Counted from the stretch's first letter, positions 47,153 to 56,126 are shown. The stretch: DNA of 64,000 bases from Saprospiraceae bacterium (GCA_016711125.1 JADJTQ010000001.1:62001-126000); one strand, 5' to 3'. Notes: generated by a model not told the origin, from the letters alone. Numbers and translations are program-made.

Positions 47153-47969
47153 ATGAAAATTAGAATCACCTTAGCCTTGATAATCCTATGCCAAATACTG
47201 ACTTTTGCAATAAAACCAGAAAAGGAGTATAAAATGACACCATCTGATCTGGACATTAAATTCGAAGAACATCGAATTAAGACAGTGGATGGTGCTGAGT
47301 TGATAAGCTGGATGATGGAACCCAATGCTCTACTCGACAATGATAAAACAATCATAATTTGTGGAAGTGACGCAGGGAATATGGGCTATACGGTTTTTTA
47401 TGCCAAAGAATCTTGTGGAATTAGGGTACAGAGTGGTTTCATTTGATTATAGAGGCTTTGGAGATAGTACTGACTTTGATTATAATCCAAATAACGTGTA
47501 CCATTCCGAGTATGTTACAGATTTTGCTACCGTATTGACTTGGACAAAGACGACGCTAAGGACAGATGAAATCGGAGTTTTCGGACTATCAATGGGAACG
47601 TTGATCGCCAATCTGGGATATCAAGAAAGCAAATATGATTTCTTCATCGGATAAGCTTTTCTTTGGTCACCTTCTAAGAACAGGCAAAGAATTTTAGAAT
47701 TGAAGGACAAGGAGCTGAACCTTCCTGAGAATTCAATTCAAGATGAAGAAGTGGTGGTTCATGCTAATGTGCCAACCTTAATATTTTCGGGAAATCAAGA
47801 TGAGATTACGACATTAGAAGACAGCGTACAATTTTGTGAAACAAGAAATGATTCAAAGGTTATTGAATTTGACGGAGGACATTTAAGGGGAATTGTTGAA
47901 GTGGGTGTCGAGGAGTATTTCAGTATAATAGATCAGTTCATCAAAGATACTGATGCTAACAGGCGATGA
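47153..47969 (+). pseudogene. Alpha/beta hydrolase, frame broken (cassette 2)
   Basis: An exported alpha/beta hydrolase of about 270 residues. It has a signal-like start (MKIRITLALIILCQILTFA), a core strand TIIICGSDAGNMGY, and then FDYRGFGDSTDFDYNP. The nucleophile elbow is GLSMG, and DEITTLEDS and FDGGHLRG hold the likely acid and base. The frame slips in a T run at 47394-47399. Separately there is an in-frame TAA at 47652-47654 (FIG-stop-AFLWSPSKN), where the family would have a sense codon. One break could be a base error, but the two together leave its activity doubtful. The gene starts 33 bases after one GTT, and its last codons run into the next attC-like site, as in many cassettes. Confidence 0.7.
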
Positions 47970-48022
47970 TGACATCCGCTGGGCTAACGCCATAGCCGCT
48001 GCATATCGCCGGGACGTTAGCG
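47954..48022 (+). other. attC-like palindrome 3 (69 bases)
   Basis: TGCTAAC (47954-47960), A, GGCGATG; right side CATATCGCC, GGGAC, GTTAGCG (48016-48022). The outer 7-mers, 1- and 5-base spacers and inner arms follow the R''-L''...L'-R' layout of attC. The best formed site together with the one at 53290. Confidence 0.7.
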
Positions 48023-48098
48023 GTCATTGAAAAACGACACTCATCAAAAGAACAATAATCTAAACATTTGATGCTTTTTGAAAAAAATGCAAAAAATA

Positions 48099-48130
48099 TT
48101 TGCGAAACCAAAAAGTTGCATATATATTTG
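48099..48130 (+). promoter_or_regulatory. Promoter TTTG-N20-TATATTTG before the ArsR gene
   Basis: TTTG at 48099-48102 and TATATTTG at 48123-48130 with 20 bases between match the Bacteroidota -33/-7 consensus well. The start codon of the ArsR gene is 33 bases further. The cassette therefore carries its own promoter. Confidence 0.65.
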
Positions 48131-48163
48131 CAATCGAATAGTTTCATAAAAAGAAAATGATAA

Positions 48164-48484
48164 ATGCGTAGAGATATTTTTCAAGCCATTGCAGACCCAA
48201 CAAGACGAGCTATAATTACCTTAATTGCAATTCAAGCAATGACACCAAATGCCATAACCGAAAACTTCAATACTACAAGACAAGCTGTTTCAAAGCACCT
48301 ACGCATTTTGACAGAATGTGAACTCGTAAAAAAAGAACAAAAAGGCAGAGAAATTTACTATTCACTTGAAATTCAAAAAATGAAAGAAATAGATATATGG
48401 CTTGAACAGTTTAGAAAAATTTGGGAAAGTAAATTCAATCAACTTGATGACTTATTATTAACAATAAAAAAACAGAAAAAATGA
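48164..48484 (+). CDS. ArsR family transcriptional regulator
   Basis: A 106-residue winged helix-turn-helix regulator. MRRDIFQAIADPTRRAIITL is the usual ArsR opening, and NFNTTRQAVSKHLRILTECE is the recognition helix; LVKKEQKGREIYYSLE is the wing. No metal-binding cysteine pair is present, so it is the subgroup that is paired with SRPBCC-domain genes rather than a metal sensor. The stop overlaps the start of the SRPBCC gene by 4 bases, the usual arrangement. It likely represses its own operon. A good promoter lies just upstream. Confidence 0.88.
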   Translation: MRRDIFQAIADPTRRAIITLIAIQAMTPNAITENFNTTRQAVSKHLRILTECELVKKEQKGREIYYSLEIQKMKEIDIWLEQFRKIWESKFNQLDDLLLTIKKQKK

Positions 48485-49615
48485 ACAGATTACAATTTGA
48501 CTTTCTTGTAAATAAAGAAAATAATACGCTAACAATTAGAAGAGAATTTAAAGCTGAAAGACAACTCGTTTGGGACTGTTATACAAGGCAGGAACTTTTA
48601 GACCAATGGTTTGCACCAAAACCACTTACAACCGAAACTAAATCTATGGAATTTAGAAATGGTGGTCATTGGCATTATGCAATGATAGATCAAGAAGGCA
48701 ACAAATATTGGGGGTATATAAAATATAGTAATATTAATCCTATTGATTCTTACGAAACTTTGGATGCATTCTGTAATGCTCAGGCTGAAATCAACCAAGA
48801 TTTACCTAAAGCAAAATGGCAAGTTACGTTTACAGACAAGGCGGAGAATGCTCTAGTTGAAACAATAGTTCATTATGATTCATTAAACGATTTGGAAGCC
48901 GTCATCAATATGGGTTTGCAACAAGGAATGATGTCTACCCTTGAAAAATTGGATGAATTAATAATACGCTTAACTAACAAAAATAGAGACCTGAAAGTTA
49001 TGGCAAATTATAATAAAACAGTAGATGACTACATTGCAAAAATGGCTGATTTTGCAAAACCTATTCTAACCCATTTGAGAGAAATAGTGCATAGCACTTG
49101 TCCTGATGTAGAAGAAAATATAAAATGGGGTATCCCTCATTATTCATACAAAGGTGACCATTTAGTTATGATGGCAGGTTTTAAAAAACATTGCTCTTTC
49201 AATTTGCATAAAGCAGAACTAATGAAAGACAAAGCTATTCAAGATAGCGTAAAAGAGGGTAAAAAATTTGGTTATATGGACAAGATAAAGGACATATCCG
49301 AACTACCAAATAACAAAATCCTAATTAATTACATTAAAGAAGCAATGGAATTAAATGCAACCGGATCGGCTAAACTAAAACCAGTAAAAGAAAAAATAGC
49401 TGTTGAAGTTGTTGCACCAAAAGAATTTCTTAACGCACTAAAAAAATGATAAAAAGCAACCGGAAATATTTGAAAGCAAATCTCCTTCGTTTCGTAAGAA
49501 CTATATCATTTGGCTTGCAGACGCAAAGACAGACGAAACACGACAAAAAAGAATTGAGCAATCTAGGGAGTGGATAGCAGAAGGCAAGGACAGATTTTGG
49601 CAATATAAAAAGTAA
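48481..49615 (+). CDS. SRPBCC (AHSA1)-DUF1801-YdeI/OmdA three-domain protein (one frameshift)
   Basis: A protein of about 378 residues. Residues 1-160 are an AHSA1/SRPBCC domain (LTIRREFKAERQLVWDCYTR, GLQQGMMSTLEKLDELI). Residues 170-285 are a DUF1801 domain (VDDYIAKMADFAKPILTHLR, ENIKWGIPHYSYKGDHLVMM). The remainder is a YdeI/OmdA-type tail. The frame slips at the A run 49440-49446; read through, the tail continues NDKKQPEIFESKSPSFRKNY then IIWLADAKTDETRQKRIEQS to a stop at 49615. Such fusions are known, and roles in ligand binding or stress protection have been suggested without proof. It is coupled to the ArsR gene by a 4-base overlap. Confidence 0.82.
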
Positions 49616-49713
49616 AACAAATTGACAGAAAAACAACGAACGGCAAACAGAGGTTTGGCAATGCCAAAGTCGTCTGAGTTGAAAGATTATTTTGAACAGA
49701 TAGACAATCTATT

Positions 49714-50078
49714 ATGGACATTGAAAAATATAGAAATTACTGCATTTCAAAAATAAAGGTAACAGAAGGATTTCCGTTTCCAAGTTTGCCGAATGTATTG
49801 GTTTTTAAAGTAGCAGACAAAATGTTTACTGCAACAGACATTTCAACATTTGGAAGCATAAGTATAAAATGCAACCCAGATATGATTGACGAATTGCGTT
49901 CAAAATATCCGTCATTTACTGACCATCCGTATTTTAGTAAAAAGCATTGGGGAAAAGTGCTTATGGATAACTCAATTCCAGACAAACAAATTTTTGAATG
50001 GATAGACAATTCTTATGATTTAGTAGTAGCAAAACTAACGAAGAAATTGAGGGAAGAACTGAAATCGAAAAAATGTGA
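49714..50078 (+). CDS. MmcQ/YjbR family protein (frameshift at its end)
   Basis: A protein of about 121 residues with the MmcQ/YjbR (CyaY-like) fold. MDIEKYRNYCISKIKVTEGF PFP is the start; VLVFKVADKMFTATDI, INPD-like IKCNPDMIDELRSKYPS and HWGKVLMDNSIPDKQIFEWI then DNSYDLVVAKL are the family blocks. The observed frame runs on to 50253 and overlaps the next gene by 125 bases with unrelated sequence. One extra A in the run at 50068-50073 would give LKSKKM and a stop at 50078, the family's usual length, so I end it there. YjbR-type proteins are small DNA-binding-like proteins of unclear role. AT-rich, in the multi-gene cassette. Confidence 0.78.
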
Positions 50079-50128
50079 GTCGAAACCACAAAAAAAGACG
50101 GCACTACATAGGTTTAGCAGACAAGAAA

Positions 50129-50512
50129 ATGATACAAGAAATAAAATCAATTCCCAAATGGATACTAATTGTATCAGGACTGTTTTCACTTTTAGGACTT
50201 ATAGTAAGTTCAACTTTAGTTATTACGCCACAATCAGTATTACAAACGGTTGACCTAAACGCAAAAGGTGTGGACTATTTAGTTTATATGTGGGCTGCTA
50301 GGCAATTTACAGTTGGCTTTATTTTCGGTTTTGCGACTGTTAGGAAATCAACTTCTATGCTGACACTTGCTTATATTTTCTTTTTAGTCATGAATATTGC
50401 TGATGCTATTATTGGAGTTTCTCAGAAAGACAATGGTTTAATTATTGGAGCTATTGTAATGTGTATGTTCTCGTTAACTATGATTTACTTCATAAGCAAA
50501 TTGAAAAAGTAA
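50129..50512 (+). CDS. Four-helix membrane protein, function unknown
   Basis: A 127-residue protein starting at 50129 (MIQEIKSIPKWILIVSGLFS). Four membrane helices are apparent: WILIVSGLFSLLGLIVSSTL, YLVYMWAARQFTVGFIFGFA, LTLAYIFFLVMNIADAIIGV and LIIGAIVMCMFSLTMIYFIS. The layout resembles DUF4267/DUF4345-type small membrane proteins, but I cannot assign it firmly. An 18-codon lead upstream overlaps the MmcQ-like gene and is excluded. Its stop lies 2 bases before the start of the YdeI-like gene, so the two are co-transcribed. Confidence 0.7.
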   Translation: MIQEIKSIPKWILIVSGLFSLLGLIVSSTLVITPQSVLQTVDLNAKGVDYLVYMWAARQFTVGFIFGFATVRKSTSMLTLAYIFFLVMNIADAIIGVSQKDNGLIIGAIVMCMFSLTMIYFISKLKK

Positions 50513-50514
50513 AA

Positions 50515-51072
50515 ATGAAACCAACCTTTTTTACAACTCTAACAGAATTTAGAAAGTGGCTAGAAAAAAACCATAGAAATGAAACGGAGCTATTGGTAGG
50601 ATTTTATAAAGTGGATACAAATAAACCTTCAATGACTTGGTCTCAATCTGTTGACCAAGCACTTTGTTTTGGCTGGATAGACGGGGTAAGAAAATCTATT
50701 GATAAAGAAAGTTATTGTATTCGTTTTACGCCAAGAAAAGGTACAAGTATTTGGAGTGCTGTAAATATCAAAAAAATGGCAGAACTAACCAATACAGGAC
50801 TAATGACAGTCGAAGGACAAAAAGCATTTAGTCTACGAACCGAAAACAAATCAAAAATCTATGCTTACGAGAAAGAACCTGTAACACTTGATGTGAACTA
50901 TGAAAAACAATTTAAAAAAAATAAATTGGCTTGGGACTTTTTTACGAAACAAGCACCATCTTATAAAAAAGTGATGATACATTGGATTATGAACTCTAAA
51001 CAAGAAGAGACAAGGCTTACTCGGCTTGATAAGACTATAAATATTAGTGAACAACAAAAGCGTATGAAGTAA
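50515..51072 (+). CDS. YdeI/OmpD-associated family protein
   Basis: A 185-residue cytoplasmic protein of the YdeI (OmdA) family, linked in enterobacteria to polymyxin and bacteriocin protection. It starts at 50515 (MKPTFFTTLTEFRKWLEKNH). The core has ELLVGFYKVDT, PSMTWSQSVDQALCFGWIDG and VRKSIDKESYCIRFTPRKGT followed by SIWSAVN, a strongly conserved block, and the C-terminal WDFFTKQAPSYKKVMIHWIM. A 96%-length second copy, broken, lies at 51999-52499, and a YdeI-like tail ends the SRPBCC fusion at 49615. It is the last gene of its cassette, ending 5 bases before an attC-like palindrome. Confidence 0.87.
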   Translation: MKPTFFTTLTEFRKWLEKNHRNETELLVGFYKVDTNKPSMTWSQSVDQALCFGWIDGVRKSIDKESYCIRFTPRKGTSIWSAVNIKKMAELTNTGLMTVEGQKAFSLRTENKSKIYAYEKEPVTLDVNYEKQFKKNKLAWDFFTKQAPSYKKVMIHWIMNSKQEETRLTRLDKTINISEQQKRMK

Positions 51073-51077
51073 GCAAA

Positions 51078-51161
51078 AAAATGACGAAAAGAGTTTGCCA
51101 ATTGGGGCGGAAGTGATTTAAACTACTAATGCTTATCTTTTGCAAACAGGGTTCGTTAGCA
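51078..51161 (+). other. attC-like palindrome 4 (weaker)
   Basis: Inner arms GTTTGC (51093-51098) and GCAAAC (51142-51147) and right end GTTAGCA (51155-51161) are clear; the left outer 7-mer is degenerate. The next gene starts 46 bases after the GTT. Confidence 0.45.
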
Positions 51162-51200
51162 AAAACGAAAAAAAATAGAACCATTATAAATAAGTTATCT

Positions 51201-52010
51201 ATGAATAACAATAGACCTTTGACCCTGATGAATTATATTTTAATAGTTTTAGCATTTATTTCTTTATCATGCCAAAATGTAAAGCAAAAGAATGTAATTA
51301 AAAAACCTACTATTTGTATTTTGGGAGGAACTCCATCTAGTACAGCGATTTTGAACCTAGTTCCTGATTCAACTAAAAATTCATATAATTTGATTTCATT
51401 TAACAGACCAGGATTTGGTGGAACTAAAAACTCCAAATTGAACAAGGAATTACTATTTCAAATTGCAAGAAATGCGGGATTAAAAGAAAATGATTTTGGA
51501 GTTATTGGAGTTAGTGGAGGAGCACCATTTGCTATCTTGTTAGCAGAGGAATTTAAACTAGAACATTGTGGAATCATTAGGGGAATGGTTTCAAATGAGG
51601 CTTATTTTAGGTATGCCGATTCTACCTTTACTAAAGAAGTGATGGAGACTGCACAAAAATCCTATAAGGAATTCGAGGTAGCAGCATTGAGTTTTCCCAA
51701 TTTAGATGACATTGTTCTTCAAGCTGGAGCCAGCACGAAAGAAATAGCGATAAGAGCATGTTATAATGAATTAAACTATATTTTATCCGAAAGTCTATCG
51801 TCATCTCTGAAAGATAAATTAATCCCAATAGATTGGTGGCATGGAAAACAAGATAGAAATGTTGCAATAAAAAGTGTGGAGTGGTTTCTTCGCGATTATA
51901 AGAATGCAAAATTAAACATTATACCAGGTGTAGACCATGGTGTGGATTCAAAAATCTACTTAGAGAAGATAGTGAATGATTGGAAAAAGCAAAACAAACA
52001 ACTGAATTAG
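51201..52010 (+). CDS. Alpha/beta hydrolase lipoprotein
   Basis: A 269-residue lipoprotein starting at 51201 (MNNNRPLTLMNYILIVLAFI then SLSCQN, lipobox). The alpha/beta hydrolase fold shows TICILGGTPSSTAIL, LISFNRPGFGG and the nucleophile elbow GVIGVSGGAPFA. The late acid/base region is IDWWHGKQDRNV and IIPGVDHGV. The substrate is unknown; small ester or amide hydrolases are common cassette cargo. The ORF has 24 open codons upstream that include part of the attC-like site and are excluded. Its 3' end runs straight into the broken YdeI copy. Confidence 0.8.
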   Translation: MNNNRPLTLMNYILIVLAFISLSCQNVKQKNVIKKPTICILGGTPSSTAILNLVPDSTKNSYNLISFNRPGFGGTKNSKLNKELLFQIARNAGLKENDFGVIGVSGGAPFAILLAEEFKLEHCGIIRGMVSNEAYFRYADSTFTKEVMETAQKSYKEFEVAALSFPNLDDIVLQAGASTKEIAIRACYNELNYILSESLSSSLKDKLIPIDWWHGKQDRNVAIKSVEWFLRDYKNAKLNIIPGVDHGVDSKIYLEKIVNDWKKQNKQLN

Positions 52011-52499
52011 TTGTAAATTCAAAGGTTCAAATAGTTGGGTTTTATAAAGTGAACTCAGACAAACATTCCATGATTTGGTCACAATCAGTTGACCAAGCAC
52101 TTTGTTTTGGTTGGTTAGACGGGGTAAGAAAATCTATTTCTAAGGAAAGATATGGTATTAGTATTACGCCTAGAAAAAATACAAGCATTTGGAGTTCCGT
52201 AAATATCAAGAAATTGGAAGAACTTATAAGGCGGTGCTTATGACATCGGAAGGGTACAAAGCATTCAAATTACGAATCGAAAAGGAATCAAAAGTTTATA
52301 CTTACAAAAAGAAGCTGTAACTCTTGACACTAAATACCAAAGCATATTCAAAAAGAATAAAGTTGCTTGGGACTTTTTGACAAACAAGCACCTTCATATA
52401 AAAAAGTGATGATACATTGGATTATGAACAAGAAGCAACTAGACTTACAAGACTTGTCAAAACAATAAATGAAAGCGAACAACAAAACGAATGAAATAA
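51999..52499 (+). pseudogene. Truncated, frameshifted YdeI/OmdA-like gene
   Basis: A second, damaged copy of the gene at 50515. VQIVGFYKVNSDKHSMIWSQ, SVDQALCFGWLDGVRKSISK and ITPRKNTSIWSSVNIKKLEE match the intact copy closely, but the first 25-30 codons are missing: the homology starts right after the stop of the preceding hydrolase gene. At least three later slips break the rest (KAFKLRIEKESKVYTYKKEA, FKKNKVAWDF, then KKVMIHWIMN). The final stop at 52497-52499 lies 16 bases before an attC-like palindrome. Loss of the start as well as internal slips suggests a genuine relic, likely from recombination between related cassettes. Confidence 0.8.
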
Positions 52500-52515
52500 G
52501 AGAAAACAACGAACC

Positions 52516-52645
52516 GCTAACAATGTATATAAAAAATAGGCGAAACAGTTATAAAATCAAGGCTTTTAGCTCATATCAAAGTTCGTGCTTAACCGAAAGT
52601 TTCGTGCTTCGTAATCGCCTACTTTTCATATACTAAACGGTAGCC
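52516..52645 (+). other. attC-like palindrome 5 (130 bases)
   Basis: GCTAAC (52516-52521) then AATGTATATAAAAAATAGGC; right side GCCTACTTTTCATATACTAA then AC and GGTAGCC (52639-52645). The right end has GGT where GTT is expected. Sequence closely related to 46997-47126. Confidence 0.6.
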
Positions 52646-52664
52646 AATAAAAAGAACGAGACGA

Positions 52665-53273
52665 GTGAATAAAAGGACTTTAATGTGGATTGCAATGGGA
52701 TGGATAGTATTGGCAATTCTCAATTACTACTTTGTTCCATATTTCATAGTCGCATTTGAATGGCTAATTCTTTCCTTGGTACTTTTTGCATGGACAATCG
52801 GACAAGTATTCAGACTGATTAAAGAAAGAAAGAATTTAACCCGACAAAGAATTGCCTCAGTTTCTGTCATTTTGACTTTGTTCTTATTGACTTTCTTTCG
52901 ACAACCAGTAAATCAGATAATTGAGAAAGTAGATTGGCAAATATTCTACAATAAAAGAACAGAAGTTGTACAGCAAGGAAAGAATAATGAATTAGAACCG
53001 AACGTGAGTTGGAACGGTTGGGTTTGTGAATTACCATACAAATTTCCAGTAATATCAAATGGCGGCAATGAAATTGGAATTTCTAAGAATGACGGCACAA
53101 ACGAAATAACAGTCACATTTTGGGTTTTTAGGAATTTCTTTAGTGCGCCTTCAACTCATTTTGAGTACACTAATCGACCAGAAGACATAAAGTATTACAA
53201 TGAAATTATTGAACGAGATCCTGATGAAAATTGGAAAGTTGAAGAAAATTGGTATCGGACATTTCACGAATGA
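52665..53273 (+). CDS. Membrane protein with large C-terminal domain, function unknown
   Basis: A 202-residue protein from a GTG start at 52665, 26 bases after the right end of the preceding attC-like site. Three hydrophobic segments occupy the first 85 residues: WIAMGWIVLAILNYYFVPYF, AFEWLILSLVLFAWTIGQVF and RIASVSVILTLFLLTFF. A soluble domain of about 115 residues with many aromatic residues follows (ELEPNVSWNGWVCELPYKFP, NENWYR-type end ENWKVEENWYRTFHE). I do not recognise the family. It is a complete single-gene cassette: its stop is 16 bases before the next palindrome. Confidence 0.7.
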   Translation: MNKRTLMWIAMGWIVLAILNYYFVPYFIVAFEWLILSLVLFAWTIGQVFRLIKERKNLTRQRIASVSVILTLFLLTFFRQPVNQIIEKVDWQIFYNKRTEVVQQGKNNELEPNVSWNGWVCELPYKFPVISNGGNEIGISKNDGTNEITVTFWVFRNFFSAPSTHFEYTNRPEDIKYYNEIIERDPDENWKVEENWYRTFHE

Positions 53274-53289
53274 ATAAATAAAAAACGGG

Positions 53290-53349
53290 CTACAACAACA
53301 CCTATGCGCATTGCCCTGCGGGACACTGCGCATAGCCTTGACGTTGTAG
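53290..53349 (+). other. attC-like palindrome 6 (60 bases)
   Basis: CTACAAC (53290-53296), AACAC, CTATGCGCA; right side TGCGCATAG, CCTTGAC, GTTGTAG (53343-53349). Outer 7-mers are exact reverse complements. It shows the compact size and layout of a classical attC site. Confidence 0.7.
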
Positions 53350-53426
53350 GCAATGCCGCCAAACCCCTACACTGACATGACCAGACAGAATCTTTTAAAC
53401 TTTTACCAATTTATCGAATTCTAATT

Positions 53427-54780
53427 ATCAATGGTTCGTGACCTTATCAGGCTGCGATTTTGCCATAATCCAGGACTAATCTGATCACATTATCATTTAT
53501 TTTAATGTTTGCGTCAATTGGATAGATTGATAATATTCTTTTTAATAGATTATGGTTGAATAATTCGGTGGTCAAATCAGAGATCGAATAGGTTAATCGA
53601 AGACTTCTTTTCAACCCATTCCGTTGAATACATTTGCCAATTGATGCTGTGGTTAGCGCGGCGTTTACATGAAAATGTATTTTCTTTTTACTTCTTGCTT
53701 GACTATTCTGTAGTCCTGTAAATTGTTTTGAATCTCTAAAATTGAATTCCATTTTGAAACCTGGCTCGGTAAGCACACAGGATGGCAAGCCCCGTCATAA
53801 TGATATCCGTACTGAAGAACATCTTCGTAGTATTTACTTCCCAGTGGTATTCAGGAATTCTACATAGCAGAGTTTTACATTGCGCTTCAGACCAACACTA
53901 TTAACCCGCGGCATGGATTCGCACGTCATCATCTTCGTATTCTTGGGTTACCCGCCGTTTATCGATTTGTTTCACGTTGATTTTACCAGCATACTGTTTC
54001 GGCCGGCCTTTGCTACCTGTTTGCCTTCCATTATATAAATAGCGAAGATTCGCATCCTCTCTCAATCGACCCACAATATTTAAATCCGTCTTCTCACAGA
54101 TCGGATCTATGAATTTCCTCTTAGTGAAATAGGCATCCACGGCCAATATCGTACTGAGCTTACTTAACTGGGCTGATCTTGAGACAATGATGTTCGCATA
54201 GTGATCCACAATACTCTGGCCATCCTCAAGGTGGATTTCCGGGCACTCGGTGTTTGAATCGCTTCCAAATGGTAGGCCGTATTCTGATCTACATCGACCA
54301 CCGCTATTCCCGCTATTTCCAAGCCCCGCTTATGCTTTCCGGCTGTTCCGCTATAAAAGTAACCGATTCCCGGGTATGCTTACCACTCTTATTCAGATAG
54401 GTTGGATCAAAACCAGGATACAATTCGCTCCACAATATTGCTCCACCAATAAAATATTGAAGGTTAAAAAAGTCAAAGTCTCGCTCAAATCCCATTCGAT
54501 AGGTACTTTCATGGTACTTACCATATCTTGCCAGTTGTAAGAAATTAATCCGGCCTCGTATGCTTAAAAAAGCATAAATGTCTCTACAATAAACCGGCGT
54601 CGCCATTCATTAATCCCAGGCATTTTATTTAATATTGTACTTATAAGGCTTACGCCTTGGGTAAATGCGTTTGTAGTTTTCATTTTGTAGTAATCTTGAG
54701 ACTCTACAATATACGCATTTACCTTTTATATATATGATTTATTCATAATGTGTCCCCATCTAACCCCGCGAACCATTGAT
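53427..54780. mobile_element. Degraded insertion sequence of the IS4-type DDE superfamily
   Basis: Short terminal inverted repeats ATCAATGGTTCG lie at 53427-53438 and, inverted, at 54769-54780, enclosing about 1354 bases with one minus-strand transposase gene broken in several places. The right end stops one base before the start codon of the M20 hydrolase gene. No target duplication is obvious. Confidence 0.7.
53447..54683 (-). pseudogene. DDE transposase, multiple frameshifts
   Basis: The minus strand from ATG at 54683 reads MKTTNAFTQGVSLISTILNK, then INEWRRRFIVETFML and SIRGRINFLQLARYGKYHES, the N-terminal DNA-binding part. Catalytic-region pieces follow in different frames: FDPTYLNKSGKHT (first aspartate), AVVDVDQNTAYHLEA, and LAVDAYFTKRKFIDPI (second aspartate) with DLNIVGRLREDANLRYL. 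The C-terminal part is MEFNFRDSKQFTGLQN (the FRD-type helix with its glutamine/glutamate region) to RLVLDYGKIAA. At least four frame changes make it unlikely to encode active transposase as sequenced; part of this may be base error, as elsewhere. The layout is IS4-like. It occupies nearly the whole element. Confidence 0.78.
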
Positions 54781-54781
54781 T

Positions 54782-56092
54782 ATGAGATATTTAAAAAAAT
54801 CTATCCTTGTTTCCTTTTTGACAATTTTGACATTTACCAGTTTTAGCCAACCAACAAATAATGGTAGACAAATCAAGGTAGACCAGCAACGTATTGAAAG
54901 CAGGATTTTTGAACTTGCAAAATTTGGTAAAGATTCTACAGGAAAAGGATATCGGGTTGCATATACAAAAGGAGACGTAGAAGGAAGATTATGGCTTATT
55001 GACTTAATGAAAAAAGCGGGGCTTGATGTAACCATAGATTATGCAGGAAACATCATTGGAAAACGAAATGGTAAAAATCCATCTTTAAAACCAATCGCCT
55101 TCGGTTCACACATTGACATGGTACCCGATGGCGGCAACTATGATGGCTGCGTGGGTTCTGTCGGTGCCTTGGAGGTAATTGAAGCTCTAAATGAAAACAA
55201 ATTTGTAACCAACCATCCTTTGGAGGTTATTATATTTTCAAATGAAGAAGGCTATACTATCGGAAGTAGTATGTGGATTAGACAGTATAGCGCTGAGGCT
55301 TTAAAAGCGAAAAGCCAAAGCGGACTTACAATTGCCGATGGGATAAGAGCAATTGGAGGTAATCCTGATAGTTTAAGCCAAGTTGTCAAACGAAAAGGAG
55401 ACCTGACAGCTTTTATTGAATTGCATATTGAACAAGGAGGAATTTTAGAAATGGAAAATATTCAAATTGGTGTAGTGGAGGGAATAGTAGGTATTGAAAA
55501 ATGGAATATAACGATTGAAGGTGTTGCAAATCATGCAGGAACTACTCCCATGAATATGAGACATGACGCTTTACTATCAGCAGCTAAACTAATTATTGCA
55601 GTAAATGAAGTTATAACAAGTTACGAAGGGAAACAGGTAGGAACGATTGGTAAAATTTCTGCTGAGCCAGGGGCGTACAATGTTGTTCCAGGAAAAGTAG
55701 TTTTGGGAATGGAAATAAGAGACCTTTCTATTAAAAAAATAGGACAACTTTTTCATGACATAGAAAACAAAGCAGATAGCATTGCTACAACAATGGGAAC
55801 CGAAATTTCATTCGTACAACCATCAAAACCTGTTGAACCAGCATTGACTAATAAATCCATTCAGAGTAAAATTGAAAACTCGGCAAAGACACTTGGATTC
55901 ACTTATAAGTATATGCAAAGCGGTGCAGGACATGATTCACAAGACATGGCATTAATTTGTCCTATTGGAATGATTTTCATTCCCAGTATGGGTGGGATTA
56001 GTCATTCACCAAAAGAATTTACGAAGGCAATAGATATGGCTAATGGTACAAATGTATTATTGCAAACAATATTGGCATTAGATAAAGAATAA
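54782..56092 (+). CDS. M20 family amidohydrolase (allantoate / N-carbamoyl amino acid type), exported
   Basis: A 436-residue zinc-dependent hydrolase of the hydantoinase/carbamoylase M20 branch. It has a signal peptide (KKSILVSFLTILTFTSFS). Metal ligands: His in FGSHIDMVPDGG, Asp in GGNYDGCVGSVG, Glu-Glu in IFSNEEGYT, and His in ELHIEQGG; HAGTTPMNMRHD is the dimerisation/substrate block, and GAGHDSQDMA holds the final histidine. The expected reaction is cleavage of ureido or carbamoyl amides; the exact substrate is open. ATG 54782 lies 2 bases past the right end of the insertion sequence, so its native leader and promoter were displaced. It is otherwise intact and ends 34 bases before an attC-like site. 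Confidence 0.88.
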   Translation: MRYLKKSILVSFLTILTFTSFSQPTNNGRQIKVDQQRIESRIFELAKFGKDSTGKGYRVAYTKGDVEGRLWLIDLMKKAGLDVTIDYAGNIIGKRNGKNPSLKPIAFGSHIDMVPDGGNYDGCVGSVGALEVIEALNENKFVTNHPLEVIIFSNEEGYTIGSSMWIRQYSAEALKAKSQSGLTIADGIRAIGGNPDSLSQVVKRKGDLTAFIELHIEQGGILEMENIQIGVVEGIVGIEKWNITIEGVANHAGTTPMNMRHDALLSAAKLIIAVNEVITSYEGKQVGTIGKISAEPGAYNVVPGKVVLGMEIRDLSIKKIGQLFHDIENKADSIATTMGTEISFVQPSKPVEPALTNKSIQSKIENSAKTLGFTYKYMQSGAGHDSQDMALICPIGMIFIPSMGGISHSPKEFTKAIDMANGTNVLLQTILALDKE

Positions 56093-56126
56093 AAAACAGG
56101 CAGACCTAAATTGAGATGGCACATGC

